From Mycobacterium cookii (GTDB taxonomy: Bacteria; Actinomycetota; Actinomycetes; Mycobacteriales; Mycobacteriaceae), in NCBI RefSeq assembly GCF_010727945.1, contig NZ_AP022569.1, positions 5,084,001 through 5,148,000 on the forward strand: a stretch of DNA of 64,000 nucleotides. Direction: 5' to 3'. Position 1 is the stretch's first letter. Each line of letters starts with the position of its first letter. The notes under the pieces were generated by a model that saw only the letters and a list, made by a program, of their open reading frames with translations, was not told the DNA's origin and did no database searches. Shown here piece by piece: positions 35,777 through 45,846 of this stretch. The position numbers and the translations under genes were made by a program.

Positions 35777-37076
35777 CCCCGGTCATGAGTTCGTCAGCGG
35801 GCAGGTCCAGATAGCGCTCCAGGTTCCGGTGCATGTTGATCACGCGCCGTTCCTCGTTCGACAGCGTGATGTGCGTCAGCCCAGGCTGGTGCATACCACG
35901 CTGCAGCCCGGCCAGCACCGAAATATCCTGCGTCAGAACCAGACCCGGCTGGGCCTCGTCTGCCGTCAGCCGAACGTCGGCGGGGGTGGATCGCGGCGCG
36001 CCAGGCGCCATCCGCATCCACAGCATCATCACCAGCTCGCCGTGATCGGGATCGGGGCCCGGCCGTGACACCAACACGGTCAGATGATCGGCGTTGGCCA
36101 GCAACGTCATATTGGGAAAGACGTTGTACTGGTGCAGCCGCATCAGCCGGTCGGTGCCGGCCCAGCTCAGGTCGACTCCGCGTCCGGCGGCGAAAGTTCT
36201 GATGTGCTCGGCGATCACCTCGATGACCGGCCGCCCGCCCGGGAACGGCGTGCCCTCGGCGACACCCATCAGCGCCCCTTGGGTGCGGACGTAGTCGTCC
36301 CACACCTCGGCGTCGGACGGCATCTCTTTGAGGTGCGGACTCGGCACTCCGTAGAGCTGCTCGGACTTTCCGGTGTGCCCCCAAATCACCTGTGGCGCAT
36401 AGACATCGTCCATGCACCTGTGCAGCTCGGGATGCAGCGTCTGAATGTGATAGGTCTCGCTGAACCCGTCGGCGATGGTCTTCCAATTCGCGTCGACGTC
36501 CACGGTCATGGTCGCGTAGCAGCGGAAGTCGCCGAGCCCGAGCCAGGCGATGTCGTCCGGCACCGCCTCCAGATAGTCGGCCAGTGACGGCGCCCCGAGA
36601 TCGAGGTTGACGAAGACGAGTCGCTCCCAGGTGTCGACGCGGACACCCAACAGCGGAAGCTCGCCGAGAGGCAGCGCGCCGAATCCCTTGCGGTTCGGGA
36701 CTCGTTTGAGCGCACCGGTGAGATCCCACGTCCAGCCGTGGTAGCCGCACCGCAGTTCGCTTAAGTCCGATCCCGACCCGGCGCACAGCGAATTGCCACG
36801 GTGACGGCAGACGTTCTGAAAGGCGCGCAATATCCCGTCGTCGTCGCGGACGATGAGTACCGAGTAAGGCCCGCAACGATATTCGAAGTAGTCACCGGGT
36901 TCGGCGACGTGGTCGACGGTGCAGGCGACCTGCCACACCCGGGGCCACATCCGCTCGACCTCGAGCCGTGCGAACGCAGCGGAGTAGTACCGGTCCGCCG
37001 GCACCCGCGTCGGCCGTTGCGGCGGTGTGCCGATCGCGTCGTCGCGACGGGTATCGGGCGCGTGGTGGGTCGTCAT
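35751..37076 (-). CDS. Rieske non-haem iron oxygenase, alpha subunit
   Basis: A 441-aa aromatic-ring-hydroxylating-type oxygenase. The Rieske 2Fe-2S ligands are C90-R-H92 and C110-G-Y-H113. The catalytic iron ligands are H210 and H215 in D-G-F-S-E-T-Y-H-I-Q-T-L-H. It would hydroxylate or demethylate a substrate in the cytoplasm with electrons from a reductase not encoded nearby. ATG start with GGGAG 8 nt upstream. Divergent from the D-aminoacylase-like gene across an 88-nt gap holding a palindrome. Confidence 0.9.
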   Translation of the reverse strand: MTTHHAPDTRRDDAIGTPPQRPTRVPADRYYSAAFARLEVERMWPRVWQVACTVDHVAEPGDYFEYRCGPYSVLIVRDDDGILRAFQNVCRHRGNSLCAGSGSDLSELRCGYHGWTWDLTGALKRVPNRKGFGALPLGELPLLGVRVDTWERLVFVNLDLGAPSLADYLEAVPDDIAWLGLGDFRCYATMTVDVDANWKTIADGFSETYHIQTLHPELHRCMDDVYAPQVIWGHTGKSEQLYGVPSPHLKEMPSDAEVWDDYVRTQGALMGVAEGTPFPGGRPVIEVIAEHIRTFAAGRGVDLSWAGTDRLMRLHQYNVFPNMTLLANADHLTVLVSRPGPDPDHGELVMMLWMRMAPGAPRSTPADVRLTADEAQPGLVLTQDISVLAGLQRGMHQPGLTHITLSNEERRVINMHRNLERYLDLPADELMTGGEPGGRRR

Positions 37077-37096
37077 CGAAGCACTCCCGTGACCTC

Positions 37097-37111
37097 TGTA
37101 ACGGTGTTACA
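37097..37111. promoter_or_regulatory. Palindromic operator TGTAACGGTGTTACA
   Basis: A perfect inverted repeat with 6-bp arms around GGT, between the divergent Rieske and deacylase genes. The TetR encoded in the Rieske operon is the likely ligand, controlling one or both directions. Confidence 0.66.
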
Positions 37112-37164
37112 TTCCCTTATCGACGTCACTGTAGCCAACCGGTTGCGTAGACAAGGGAGTAATC

Positions 37165-38925
37165 GTGTTCGACCTCAAAATCACCGGCGGCACCGTTGTG
37201 GACGGAACCGGCTCAGATCGATTCGACGCCGACGTCGCCGTCAAGGACGGCAAGATCGTCGAGATCCGGCGTCGCAGCCCGGGTGCACCGCCGCTGGAGG
37301 GCGATGCGGCCGAGACCATCGACGCCACCGGAAAGATCGTCGCGCCCGGCTTCGTCGACATCCACACCCACTACGACGGCCAGGTGAGCTGGGACGCGCT
37401 GCTGGAGCCGTCCAGCGGTCACGGCGTGACCACCGTCGTCACCGGTAATTGCGGCGTCGGGTTCGCGCCGGTGCGGCCCGGCCGCGAGGACTGGCTGATC
37501 GGTTTGATGGAAGGCGTCGAGGACATCCCCGGCACCGCGCTCACCGAGGGCATCTCGTGGGGCTGGGAGAGCTATCCGGAATACCTCGACGTCATCGGCA
37601 AGCAGCGATTCGCCGTCGACGTGGGCAGCCAGGTGGCCCACGGCGCGGTCCGCGCCTACGCGATGGGTGAGCGCGGCGCCCGCAACGAGCCCGCCTCCCC
37701 GGACGACATCGCGGCGATGGCACGCCTGGTGCAAGAGGCCGTCGAGGCCGGCGCGCTGGGCTTCTCGACCTCGCGCACCCTCGGGCACCGCGCCATCGAC
37801 GGGGAACCCGTTCCAGGGACGTACGCCGCCGAGGACGAACTGTTCGGCCTCGGCCGGGCCATGGCGGCCGGCGGCCAGGCGGTCTTCGAGCTGGCGCCGC
37901 AGGGCGTGGCCGGCGAGGACATCATCGCGCCCAAGAAAGAACTCGAATGGATGCAGCGCTTGGGCGCTGAGATCGACCGGCCGATCTCGTTCGGCATGAT
38001 CCAGGTCGACGCCGCCCCGGACCTCTGGCGCGAACAGCTGGACATCTCGGCGGCCGCGCACGCGGCGGGCAGCCGGCTGTATCCGCAGATCGCCGCGCGG
38101 CCGTTCGGCATGCTGTTCGGCTTCGACGGGCATCACGCCTTCACGCACCGGCCGACGTTCCGCCGGCTCAAGGCCGAGTGCAGTCGCGAGGAGCTCGCAC
38201 AGCGGCTGGCCGACCCGGCCGTGAAGGCTGCGATCCTCGCCGAAGACGATCTGCCGCCCGACCCGAACCTGTTGTTCGACAACATGTTTGCGCTTGCACA
38301 GTACGCGCTCGGACGCACCTATGCGATGGGCGATCCGCCGGACTACGAGCCGACCGACGAGCGCACCGTGGAGAAGATCGCCGCCGAACGCGGCGAAGAC
38401 CCGCTGTCGACCCTCTACGACCTGATGCTCGAGCACGACGCGACGTCGATGCTGATGCTGCCGTTCTACAACTACGCCTACGGCAACCACGACGCGATCC
38501 GCGAGATGCTCACGCATCCCGCCGGCGTCGTCGGACTCTCCGACGGTGGCGCGCACTGCGGCATGATCTGCGACGCATCGTTCCCGACCTTCCTGCTGAC
38601 CCACTGGGCGCGCGACCGTCGCCGTGGCGAGAAGCTGCCGCTGGAGTACGTCGTCCGCAAGCAGTCCTACGACACCGCGCAACTGTTCGGGCTGTCCGAT
38701 CGCGGGGTCGTCGAGATCGGGAAACGGGCCGACGTCAACGTGATCGACATGGAGGCGATCACGCTGCACCGGCCACAGATGGCCTACGACCTGCCGGCCG
38801 GTGGGAAGCGGCTCATCCAGGGCGCCTCGGGCTACACCGCGACGATCGTCAACGGCGTCGTCACCCGCCGCGACGGCGTCGACACCGGCGCGCGACCCGG
38901 TCGACTGGTCCGCGGGGCGCGCTAG
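37165..38925 (+). CDS. N-acyl-D-amino-acid deacylase-like amidohydrolase
   Basis: A 586-aa amidohydrolase-superfamily protein. It begins with the usual beta-strand [12 protein letters not shown], then D-I-H67-T-H69 for metal binding, a carbamylated-Lys or Cys-type mid-barrel region, and the C-terminal D-G-G-A-H-C-G-M stretch. D-aminoacylases of this kind remove acyl groups from D-amino acids; many mycobacterial members have other amide substrates. GTG start with AAGGGAG 5 nt upstream. Its 3' end overlaps a convergent TetR gene by 4 nt. Confidence 0.85.
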   Translation: MFDLKITGGTVVDGTGSDRFDADVAVKDGKIVEIRRRSPGAPPLEGDAAETIDATGKIVAPGFVDIHTHYDGQVSWDALLEPSSGHGVTTVVTGNCGVGFAPVRPGREDWLIGLMEGVEDIPGTALTEGISWGWESYPEYLDVIGKQRFAVDVGSQVAHGAVRAYAMGERGARNEPASPDDIAAMARLVQEAVEAGALGFSTSRTLGHRAIDGEPVPGTYAAEDELFGLGRAMAAGGQAVFELAPQGVAGEDIIAPKKELEWMQRLGAEIDRPISFGMIQVDAAPDLWREQLDISAAAHAAGSRLYPQIAARPFGMLFGFDGHHAFTHRPTFRRLKAECSREELAQRLADPAVKAAILAEDDLPPDPNLLFDNMFALAQYALGRTYAMGDPPDYEPTDERTVEKIAAERGEDPLSTLYDLMLEHDATSMLMLPFYNYAYGNHDAIREMLTHPAGVVGLSDGGAHCGMICDASFPTFLLTHWARDRRRGEKLPLEYVVRKQSYDTAQLFGLSDRGVVEIGKRADVNVIDMEAITLHRPQMAYDLPAGGKRLIQGASGYTATIVNGVVTRRDGVDTGARPGRLVRGAR

Positions 38926-39497
38926 CCGAGGGCGTGGTCGATCAGCACCTCGGCTGCCTTCTTGGCACGAGCCCACGGGGCTGGATCATCCAGCGAGGTC
39001 GCCAGCGCACCGGCGCCTTCGTATAGCACGGCGAGCTGGTTGCCGAGTTGTCGCGGATCGGCGGCCCCGGCCTGCCCGGCCAGGTCGGTGAGCAAGTCGG
39101 CGAAGCCGAGCTTGGTAGTCCGGACGATGTCCTGCACGCCCGGCATGGTTCCGGCCGCCTCGACGGCCGCATTGTGGAACGGGCAGCCCCGAAACGTGTC
39201 GCCAGGCGCGATATGGCCGTCGAAAAAGGCCAACAGACGCTGGCGTGGTGTCAGCTCCTCGAGCTGCGCCGCAGCGTCGGTCACGCGCTGCTCCATGCCG
39301 CGCAGGTATTCCTCCACCACCGCCGTCTTGCTGGGAAAGTGCTGGTAGAGCGTTCGCTTGGACACCGATGACTCGGCTGCCAGTCGTTCGACGCCGGTCG
39401 CGTTGATTCCTTCGCGGTAGAACAACTCGGCGGCGGCGTCCAGGATGCGCTGGCGCGCGCCGCGGCCACCCCTGATCGTCGCAGGCTGCTTGCTCAT
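38922..39497 (-). CDS. TetR-family regulator divergent from SDR
   Basis: A 191-aa TetR regulator with helix-turn-helix I-L-D-A-A-A-E-L-F then S-K-R-T-L-Y-Q-H-F. TATACT lies 6 nt before the ATG with no ribosome site, so the mRNA is probably leaderless. An operator overlapping this -10 box and a matching site before the divergent SDR gene suggest that it represses both. Confidence 0.9.
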   Translation of the reverse strand: MSKQPATIRGGRGARQRILDAAAELFYREGINATGVERLAAESSVSKRTLYQHFPSKTAVVEEYLRGMEQRVTDAAAQLEELTPRQRLLAFFDGHIAPGDTFRGCPFHNAAVEAAGTMPGVQDIVRTTKLGFADLLTDLAGQAGAADPRQLGNQLAVLYEGAGALATSLDDPAPWARAKKAAEVLIDHALG

Positions 39498-39504
39498 GCA
39501 GGGA

Positions 39505-39522
39505 GTATACCGAACGGTTTAC
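39505..39522. promoter_or_regulatory. TetR operator 1 (GTATACCGAACGGTTTAC), overlaps tetR -10
   Basis: An 18-bp inverted repeat, symmetric except for the central two bases and one position in each arm. It covers the TATACT -10 box of the minus-strand tetR. Confidence 0.7.
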
Positions 39523-39559
39523 ATATCCGGGCAATTGTTGTAGTGTCGCGGCAGTAGAA

Positions 39560-39577
39560 GTACACCTATCGGTTTAC
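39560..39577. promoter_or_regulatory. TetR operator 2 (GTACACCTATCGGTTTAC), before SDR
   Basis: An 18-bp site of the same length and layout as operator 1, sharing GTAnACC...GGTnTAC, just upstream of the SDR ribosome site. Confidence 0.62.
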
Positions 39578-39588
39578 TAGGAGTGACA

Positions 39589-40449
39589 ATGGCGCAACGC
39601 TCGCCCGTGGTGTTGATAACTGGGGTCTCGTCCGGCATCGGTCGGGCCATCGCAAACGCATTCGCAGCGGAGGGCTTCGAGGTCTTCGGCACCAGCCGCA
39701 ATACCCAACGCACCGAGCCGATTCCCGGTGTGGAACTGATCCCGCTCGACGTGACCGACCCCGCCTCGGTTACGGCCGCCGTGTCGACTGTCGTTCAGCG
39801 GGCCGGTCGCATCGACATCCTGGTCAACAACGCCGGATTTGGGGTCCTGGGCGCCGCCGAGGAGAGCTCGATCGACCAAGCCCAGCAGCTGTTCGACACG
39901 AACTTCTTCGGTCTGGCGCGAATCACCCGGGAGGTGCTGCCGTATCTGCGGGCGCAGCGAAGTGGCCGCATCGTCAACATCGGCTCGGTTCTGGGGTTCC
40001 TGCCGGCGCCCTACGGCGCGTTCTATGCCGCCTCGAAGCATGCGGTCGAGGGCTATTCGGAATCGCTGGACCACGAAACGCGCGAGTTCGGTGTTCGGGT
40101 TGTGGTCGTCGAGCCCGGTTACACCAGCACCTCGTTCGAGTCGAACGCCACCGATGCCGATTCGCCGATCGGCAGCTATGCGCCGATTCGTGACCATGTC
40201 AAAGACGTTCTCGCGCAGTCCGTTCGGGCCGGCGATGACCCCGCGGTGGTGGCGCAGGTGGTGCTGAAGGCGGCAACCAGCCGCGCGCCGAAGCTTCGTT
40301 ACCCGGCCGGGCCGCTGGCGCGGCGCTTGTCGCTGCTGAAGAAATTCGCACCGGCAGGATTGCTGGACAAGGGAATTCGCAAAGCGAACAAATTGACGTC
40401 GAGTCCCAAGCCGACGCGCATTGGCGATCCGGAGGCGAATCTCGTTTGA
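39589..40449 (+). CDS. Short-chain dehydrogenase/reductase
   Basis: A 286-aa SDR with T-G-V-S-S-G-I-G-R cofactor loop, N-N-A-G structural motif, and catalytic Y-A-A-S-K. ATG 39589 has AGGAG 5 nt upstream; a GTG two codons earlier is inside that site. Controlled by the adjacent divergent TetR through two matching operators, by inference. The substrate is unknown. Confidence 0.9.
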   Translation: MAQRSPVVLITGVSSGIGRAIANAFAAEGFEVFGTSRNTQRTEPIPGVELIPLDVTDPASVTAAVSTVVQRAGRIDILVNNAGFGVLGAAEESSIDQAQQLFDTNFFGLARITREVLPYLRAQRSGRIVNIGSVLGFLPAPYGAFYAASKHAVEGYSESLDHETREFGVRVVVVEPGYTSTSFESNATDADSPIGSYAPIRDHVKDVLAQSVRAGDDPAVVAQVVLKAATSRAPKLRYPAGPLARRLSLLKKFAPAGLLDKGIRKANKLTSSPKPTRIGDPEANLV

Positions 40450-40472
40450 GGTCTCCGGGATTCGCGACGGTG

Positions 40473-40706
40473 TCAGGGCGCCTTGCTGTACCTGCGCACT
40501 AAATCGTTTTCCCCGAAGACGTTCGCGTGTTCGGAGCCTCTGTCGTCGCGCCCGAAGAACGTCCACCGCCGGGGACTCGTCTGGGGGGTGCTGATCAGCT
40601 TGACCTTGTAGTGCAGGCCGCTTTCGCGCAGCGTCCCGATGGTGTCGCCGACGCGGATCTGCGACGGGTGAATTTCAGGTGCGTCGCACCAGTTATGAAT
40701 GGCCAC
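40473..40706 (-). CDS. Small hypothetical protein
   Basis: A 77-aa soluble basic protein, unrecognised. The GTG start at 40706 was chosen because AAAGGAA is close upstream and the preceding residues are low-complexity. The sequence S-Q-I-R-V-G-D-T-I-G-T-L suggests a small beta-barrel fold, a guess. Stands alone downstream of, and convergent with, the SDR gene. Confidence 0.5.
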   Translation of the reverse strand: MAIHNWCDAPEIHPSQIRVGDTIGTLRESGLHYKVKLISTPQTSPRRWTFFGRDDRGSEHANVFGENDLVRRYSKAP

Positions 40707-40985
40707 TGTTTCCTTTACGGTTCGCGTACCACTGTACCCGTGATTGGCCCACCGGCCATTGCTTCGCGCCACGCAGCGACGCCCTGGGTTACCAACCAAC
40801 CGTCGGTGGCGTACCGTCGACAGTGAGCCGTTTCGTTGTCAGCGGTAGTGCACCGCGCCCCGTGCGGATGGCACTCACGGGCAATGGGATTCCTCCGCTT
40901 CCCTGCGCCGGCAGGCTAGCGACGCCAGCCGTGAAGGAATTCCCTTGAAAGATGTCGCCTTTAACGTAGACCGATTCGCCATCGG

Positions 40986-41444
40986 ATGAGCGATCGGCGC
41001 TCGGCGAATCCTGTTCGGCTCTCGGTGGCACACGAGCTGGGCGGGGACATCGACGGGGCATGGTGGCCGCGGGTCGATCGCATGACCGTCGAATTACCCA
41101 ATCTCGTCGCGGCTTTGACGCCGTTAGTGGGCGAGATCACTTCCATCAACGTCAATTGGCCGCCACTGCAGCGACCGCCCGACTTCAACTGGCCGGGCTG
41201 GGAACACAAGCCCCAGCACGTGATGACCGTCAATGGCGGGGACGCACAGGTCAACCTGTTGATCATCCCGTACACGACCTACAGCGGCCTCGCGTTGATG
41301 GTGCTGCGCCGCGCTGCCAGCATGCCGATCGCGCCCGCCGACCGCGACAAGCCAGCGTTTGTGATGGCCGGCACGATCCTGCAGGCCGCCAGCAGGCAGC
41401 GCGCCGCCAATCTCGAGGCTCAGGTCCCGCAGAACGTCCGGTAG
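40986..41444 (+). CDS. DUF5994-family protein
   Basis: A 152-aa soluble protein opening with the family-like [19 protein letters not shown] pattern, followed by a W-P-G-W segment. Actinobacterial proteins of this family have no known function and mycobacteria often carry several. The preceding 279 nt (40707-40985) contain no gene that I can support. The 3' end overlaps selO by 25 nt, convergently. Confidence 0.75.
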   Translation: MSDRRSANPVRLSVAHELGGDIDGAWWPRVDRMTVELPNLVAALTPLVGEITSINVNWPPLQRPPDFNWPGWEHKPQHVMTVNGGDAQVNLLIIPYTTYSGLALMVLRRAASMPIAPADRDKPAFVMAGTILQAASRQRAANLEAQVPQNVR

Positions 41445-42883
41445 TCGCCGAAGTCGTCCGGCGCCGGCGCTGCGTAGCGCTCGAAACCCGGTCGCTCGGC
41501 GTAGGGATCGGTTATCGCGGCGAGCAGCCGCTCGAGCGGCCTCTGCTCGCCGTCCGTCGCCGCGCTGAGCGCTTCTTCGACGAGGTGGTTTCGCGGGATG
41601 TAGATCGGGTTGCTGCGGTCCATCAGCGCGGCATCCGGACCGAGTGCCCGCCATCGAGCGATCCATTCGTCGATGCCGGCGAGGTCGGCGAACAGCCCGC
41701 GAGTCCCTTCCGCATCGCCGCGCGCGGCGTGGCTCAGGCCGCGGAAGAACGAGGTGTAGTCGACGCGGCTCGCTTTGAGCAGTGCCAGCACGTCGTCGGC
41801 CAGCGAGGTCACAGTTGCGGCGTCGAGGTCCCCAGACAGACCGAGCTTGGCCCGCATCCCGGAGGCCCACGTGTGGTCGTACTGGGCGCGGAAAACGGCG
41901 AAGGCATTCTCGGCGAGCGCCACGCCCTCGTCGACGTTGTCAGCCAGCAGCGGAAGCAGGGCTTCGGCGAACCGGGCGAGGTTCCACGCCGCCATGACGG
42001 GCTGGTTGTCGTAGGCGTAGCGGCCCCACTCGTCGATCGAGCTGAACACCGTGTCGGGGTGGTAGGCCTCCATGAACGCACACGGCCCGTAGTCGATGGT
42101 CTCCCCGGAGACCGTCATGTTGTCGGTATTCATCACGCCGTGGACGAAGCCGATCAGCATCCACCGGGCTACCAGGGACGCCTGCACGGCGGCGACCGAC
42201 TCGAACAGTGCCAGGTACGGGTGATCGGTCATGGCGGCGCCGGGGTAGTGGCGGTCGATCGCGTGGTCGGCCAGCCGGCGCAGCAGATCCAGATCGCCTG
42301 TGGCCGAGGCATATTGGAAGCTGCCCACCCGCAGGTGGCTGGCGGCGACGCGGGTGAGCACCGCCCCGGGCAGCAGCGTCTCGCGCTGCACCGGACGTCC
42401 GGTGGACACCACGGCCAGCGATCGCGTCGTCGGAACACCCAGCGCGTGCATCGCCGCGCTGATCACGTATTCGCGCAGCATCGGACCCACCGCGGCCAGG
42501 CCGTCACCACCGCGGGCGAACGGCGTCGGGCCCGAGCCCTTGAGGTGGATGTCGCGAAGACGCCCGTCGGCGTCGGCGAGCTCACCGAGCAACAGCGCGC
42601 GCCCGTCACCCAGCCGCGGAACGTACCCCCCGAACTGGTGTCCCGCGTAGGCCTGAGCGACCGGCGTGGCACCGTCGGGAACCAGCGCGCCGACCAGGAA
42701 GCGCAACCCGTCGGGTCCGCGCAGCCAAGCGGCGTCCAGGCCCAACTCGTCGGCCAGCGCCTCGTCGAAGGCCAACAACCGCAGATCGGGAAACGTCTCG
42801 GCTTGCCAGCGGACACCCAGCTCCGGCAGGTCACCGAAGAAGCGGCCCTGCAAAGCGACGGTGACATCGGGTGCAACGCTCAC
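41420..42883 (-). CDS. selO: SelO-family protein AMPylator (YdiU)
   Basis: A 487-aa pseudokinase-fold protein that in known members transfers AMP to protein Ser/Thr/Tyr under oxidative stress. The N-terminal [10 protein letters not shown] region, [12 protein letters not shown] and the G-V-M-N-T-D-N-M metal-binding loop are present. The C-terminal Sec/Cys tail of E. coli-type SelO is also seen as a terminal Cys (F-C-G-T). The GTG at 42883 lies 7 nt after TAGGCT, fixing a leaderless start; an upstream GTG at 42916 would cross the divergent gene's promoter. Confidence 0.88.
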   Translation of the reverse strand: MSVAPDVTVALQGRFFGDLPELGVRWQAETFPDLRLLAFDEALADELGLDAAWLRGPDGLRFLVGALVPDGATPVAQAYAGHQFGGYVPRLGDGRALLLGELADADGRLRDIHLKGSGPTPFARGGDGLAAVGPMLREYVISAAMHALGVPTTRSLAVVSTGRPVQRETLLPGAVLTRVAASHLRVGSFQYASATGDLDLLRRLADHAIDRHYPGAAMTDHPYLALFESVAAVQASLVARWMLIGFVHGVMNTDNMTVSGETIDYGPCAFMEAYHPDTVFSSIDEWGRYAYDNQPVMAAWNLARFAEALLPLLADNVDEGVALAENAFAVFRAQYDHTWASGMRAKLGLSGDLDAATVTSLADDVLALLKASRVDYTSFFRGLSHAARGDAEGTRGLFADLAGIDEWIARWRALGPDAALMDRSNPIYIPRNHLVEEALSAATDGEQRPLERLLAAITDPYAERPGFERYAAPAPDDFGDYRTFCGT

Positions 42884-42890
42884 GTCAGTC

Positions 42891-42913
42891 AGCCTACGGG
42901 CGATGACTAACAT
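42891..42913. promoter_or_regulatory. Facing -10 elements of divergent leaderless selO and gltX-like genes
   Basis: Minus-strand TAGGCT (42896-42891) is 7 nt from the selO GTG. Plus-strand TAACAT (42908-42913) is 7 nt from ATG 42921. The two -10 boxes are 11 nt apart, so RNA polymerase cannot occupy both at once. Confidence 0.5.
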
Positions 42914-42920
42914 CACCGGA

Positions 42921-44555
42921 ATGCTGGAGCGCCACGAGGTAGACCACCTCTTTCCCGCCGATCTGCCCGAACCGGGTGAGTGGGAGCAGCGTTATCCGCC
43001 CCGCGACCTGCCGCCCAGCGCCCAGGTGACGCGGCTGGCCCCATCGCCGACCGGCTTCATCCACCTCGGCGGCATCTACACCGCGATGATTGACCTCGCC
43101 GTCGCGCACCAAAGCGACGGCCGCTACTTTGTGCGCGTCGAGGACACCGACCAATCGCGGGAGGTGGCGGGCGCCTACGAACAGTTCGGTCGCGCTTTCG
43201 AGTACTTCCGGGTCATTCCCGACGAGGGGGAGGGCGCCGGCGACTACGGGCCCTACCGCCAGTCGCAGCGGGCCACGATTTACCTGACCTATGCCCGCGA
43301 GCTGCTGCGCTCCGGCAAGGCGTACCTGTGCTTCGCCACCTCCGATGAGCTGGCCCAGATTCGCACCCGTCAGCAGCAGCTCAAGAAGCCCACCGGCTAC
43401 TACGGCGAATGGGCCCTCTGGCGCGACGCCGAGGTCGCGTCGGTGCGCGAACAGCTGGCCAACGGGACGCCGTACGTGGTGCGCTTCCGCTCACCCGGCC
43501 GCGTCGAAGGCCGGACGACGTTCACCGACGCGATCCGCGGTGAGATCTCCATGGAGGCCAACTACAACGACGTGGTCATCCTCAAATCGTCGGCGGCCGT
43601 TCAGCTGCCGACCTACCACTTCGCCCACGCCGTCGACGATCACCTGATGCGCCCCAATCTGGTGATCCGCGGTGAGGAGTGGCTGTCGTCGACATCGCTG
43701 CACCTGCAGCTGTTCGAGGCACTGGGTTTCGAGCCGCCGACCTACGCCCACATCGCGCTGCTGATGAAGCAGATCCCGGGTGGCAAGCGCAAACTGTCCA
43801 AACGCAAAGACCCCGAAGCCGACGTCGACTTCTACATCAAGTCGGGTTATCCGGCCGACGCGGTGCTGTACTACCTGCGCGGCCTGGCCAACGGGCGGCT
43901 GGCCGAGATCCCGCTGTCGGAAGCACTCGCCGCGCCGATCTCACTGGCCGAGTGCGGCGGCGCCGGCCCGCTGGTCGATCTGGTGAAACTGGAAGACATC
44001 AGCGCCGACTACATCGCGACGCTCAGCGGGCCGGAGATCTATGCGGCCCTGACGGTGTGGTCCGCGGAGTTCGATCCTGAACTGCATCGGGTGATCGAGG
44101 CGTACCCGGAGCTGACGCTGGCCGCGTTGGCCGTCGAACGCGAGGGCGTCAGCAACCCGCGCAAGGATCTGCGCAAATGGTCGGATTTCCGCTCTGCGTA
44201 TGGCTTTTTCTTCGCCGACCTGTTCACGCTCGTCGGCGCCGACGACGCGCAACTGGGGCTGCCGATCGACCTGGTCCGCTCGTTCGCCGGCGACTTCGTC
44301 ACGGCCTACCAGGATCTCGACGACCCGCAGCAGTGGTTCCAGCAGGTGCGCGATCTGGCCGACAAATTCGGTTTCGCCCGCAACGCCAAGGAATACAAGC
44401 AGAATCCCGACGCGTATCCCGGTTCGATCCGCGAAGCATCGCAGCTGATCCGAGTGGCGCTGACCGGTTCGACCAAGAGCCCCGACATGTTCGAGATCGC
44501 CCGCACCCTCGGTCGCGACGAAGTAATCCGGCGGATCACCACTCTGACCGCCTAG
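42921..44555 (+). CDS. Glutamyl-tRNA synthetase-like class I enzyme
   Basis: A 544-aa class I synthetase. The HIGH motif reads A-P-S-P-T-G-F-I-H48-L-G-G-I, and the KMSKS loop reads K-R-K-L-S-K-R-K. The anticodon-binding C-terminal half is complete and longer than usual in mycobacterial GltX (about 490 aa), with an N-terminal extension before the catalytic fold. ATG 42921 is preferred because TAACAT lies 7 nt before it; ATG 42903 is possible. The ordinary mycobacterial gltX sits beside other housekeeping genes, so this looks like a second, possibly specialised, GluRS. That it charges tRNA-Glu is inferred. Confidence 0.83.
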   Translation: MLERHEVDHLFPADLPEPGEWEQRYPPRDLPPSAQVTRLAPSPTGFIHLGGIYTAMIDLAVAHQSDGRYFVRVEDTDQSREVAGAYEQFGRAFEYFRVIPDEGEGAGDYGPYRQSQRATIYLTYARELLRSGKAYLCFATSDELAQIRTRQQQLKKPTGYYGEWALWRDAEVASVREQLANGTPYVVRFRSPGRVEGRTTFTDAIRGEISMEANYNDVVILKSSAAVQLPTYHFAHAVDDHLMRPNLVIRGEEWLSSTSLHLQLFEALGFEPPTYAHIALLMKQIPGGKRKLSKRKDPEADVDFYIKSGYPADAVLYYLRGLANGRLAEIPLSEALAAPISLAECGGAGPLVDLVKLEDISADYIATLSGPEIYAALTVWSAEFDPELHRVIEAYPELTLAALAVEREGVSNPRKDLRKWSDFRSAYGFFFADLFTLVGADDAQLGLPIDLVRSFAGDFVTAYQDLDDPQQWFQQVRDLADKFGFARNAKEYKQNPDAYPGSIREASQLIRVALTGSTKSPDMFEIARTLGRDEVIRRITTLTA

Positions 44556-44558
44556 AGT
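44553..44558 (+). promoter_or_regulatory. -10 element (TAGAGT) overlapping the stop of the GluRS-like gene
   Basis: TAGAGT begins at the TAG stop of the GluRS-like gene and ends 6 nt before the GTG at 44565, fitting a leaderless sulfotransferase mRNA. Confidence 0.45.
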
Positions 44559-44564
44559 GCCGCT

Positions 44565-45836
44565 GTGGGCCACGGCGGCGCGATCAACACAGTTGACATC
44601 AACTTTGATGATCTGACGTCGCCCCGGCTCACCGACATCCAGCGGCAGATCCTGGAGTACACCGAGGCCAGGCACGTCGATTTCGGCGTCGACGGGATGC
44701 TGGCCGAGGCGATTGAGCAGGCCGGTGTCGACGACCTCGACGACACCGACGGCTTCCGCGATCGGTTGGCCGCCCACGTCGCGGCGATCGACGGCGACCA
44801 CGGCCTGACCCAGCTCACCCGCTCGTCGTTGCGGCAACGCGTCGTTCGACTGCTGCGCAACCGGCTGTCGCTGACCGAACTCCTCAAGCGCTATCCCGAA
44901 ATCGCGTCGATCGAGATCGCGACGCCGTTCATCGTGGTCGGGATGCCGCGGTCGGGGACCACGCACCTGGTGAACCTGATCGCCGCCGACCCGCGACGGC
45001 GGGCGCTGCCGTACTGGGAGAGCCAGGAGCCCATCCCGGCGCCGGGTGAGGGACCCGAGATCTTCGGGGTTGATCCCCGCTATGCGCGAGCGAAAGCCGA
45101 GCACGACGCATTGATGGCCAGCGCCCCCGTGGTTGCCGCCATGCACGATCGGTTCCCCGAGGCGATCGAAGAGGAGGTCGAACTGCTCGACCTCGATCTC
45201 GCCGGATACGTTCTGGAATGGCATGCGCGCGTGCCGGATTGGCGCGACTACTACTTGAGCCTCGACCAGCGCCGGCACTACGCGTACCTGAAGAAGGTTT
45301 TGCAGGCGTTGACATTTCTGCGTGGTCCGCGAACCTGGATCCTGAAAAGCCCGCAGCACTGCGAGCAACTCGGTCCGCTGATCGAGACATTCCCCGACGC
45401 GACAGTGGCGTTCACGCATCGCGATCCCGTCGCGGTGATCCAGTCGGCGATCACGATGATGGCCTACTCAGATCGACTGCGTCGCAACAGCATCGACCCG
45501 GGCTGGCTGCTGGACTACTGGAGCGACCGGGTACATCGACTGCTCAGCGCCTGCGTGCGCGACCGCGACCTGGTATCGGGCGAACGCAGCATCGACATCA
45601 GCTTTCACCATCTCAACGGCAACGAGATGCCGTTGCTGGAACAGCTCTATCAACGCGGCGGCGTCGAGTTGACGGCGAAGGTGCGCCGCCGCTTTCAGGA
45701 GTACCTGGACCGCAATCCGCGCGGCAAGCACGGTGCGATCCGCTACGACCTGCAACGCCACTTCGGCATCTCGGCCGACGAATTGCGCACGCGCTTCGGC
45801 TTTTACTTCGACCGGTTCGACGTCCGCGCCGAATGA
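44565..45836 (+). CDS. Sulfotransferase family protein
   Basis: A 423-aa PAPS-dependent sulfotransferase-like protein with G126-M-P-R-S-G-T-T133 and the 3'-phosphate strand F-T-H-R-D-P-V-A-V. It is related in layout to the sulfotransferase at 12155-13300 but has a longer N-terminus. First gene of a five-gene run (sulfotransferase, MBL, SDR, VOC, LLM). The GTG start appears leaderless. Confidence 0.87.
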   Translation: MGHGGAINTVDINFDDLTSPRLTDIQRQILEYTEARHVDFGVDGMLAEAIEQAGVDDLDDTDGFRDRLAAHVAAIDGDHGLTQLTRSSLRQRVVRLLRNRLSLTELLKRYPEIASIEIATPFIVVGMPRSGTTHLVNLIAADPRRRALPYWESQEPIPAPGEGPEIFGVDPRYARAKAEHDALMASAPVVAAMHDRFPEAIEEEVELLDLDLAGYVLEWHARVPDWRDYYLSLDQRRHYAYLKKVLQALTFLRGPRTWILKSPQHCEQLGPLIETFPDATVAFTHRDPVAVIQSAITMMAYSDRLRRNSIDPGWLLDYWSDRVHRLLSACVRDRDLVSGERSIDISFHHLNGNEMPLLEQLYQRGGVELTAKVRRRFQEYLDRNPRGKHGAIRYDLQRHFGISADELRTRFGFYFDRFDVRAE

Positions 45837-45846
45837 AGGAGACACC

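Noticed and set aside
37213..38976. 587-codon open frame antisense to the amidohydrolase
   Set aside because: Shadow of a strong gene; no homology pattern.
41060..42910. 616-codon open frame antisense to selO
   Set aside because: Low-complexity Arg/Gly/His-rich translation, no motif; selO on the other strand is unmistakable.
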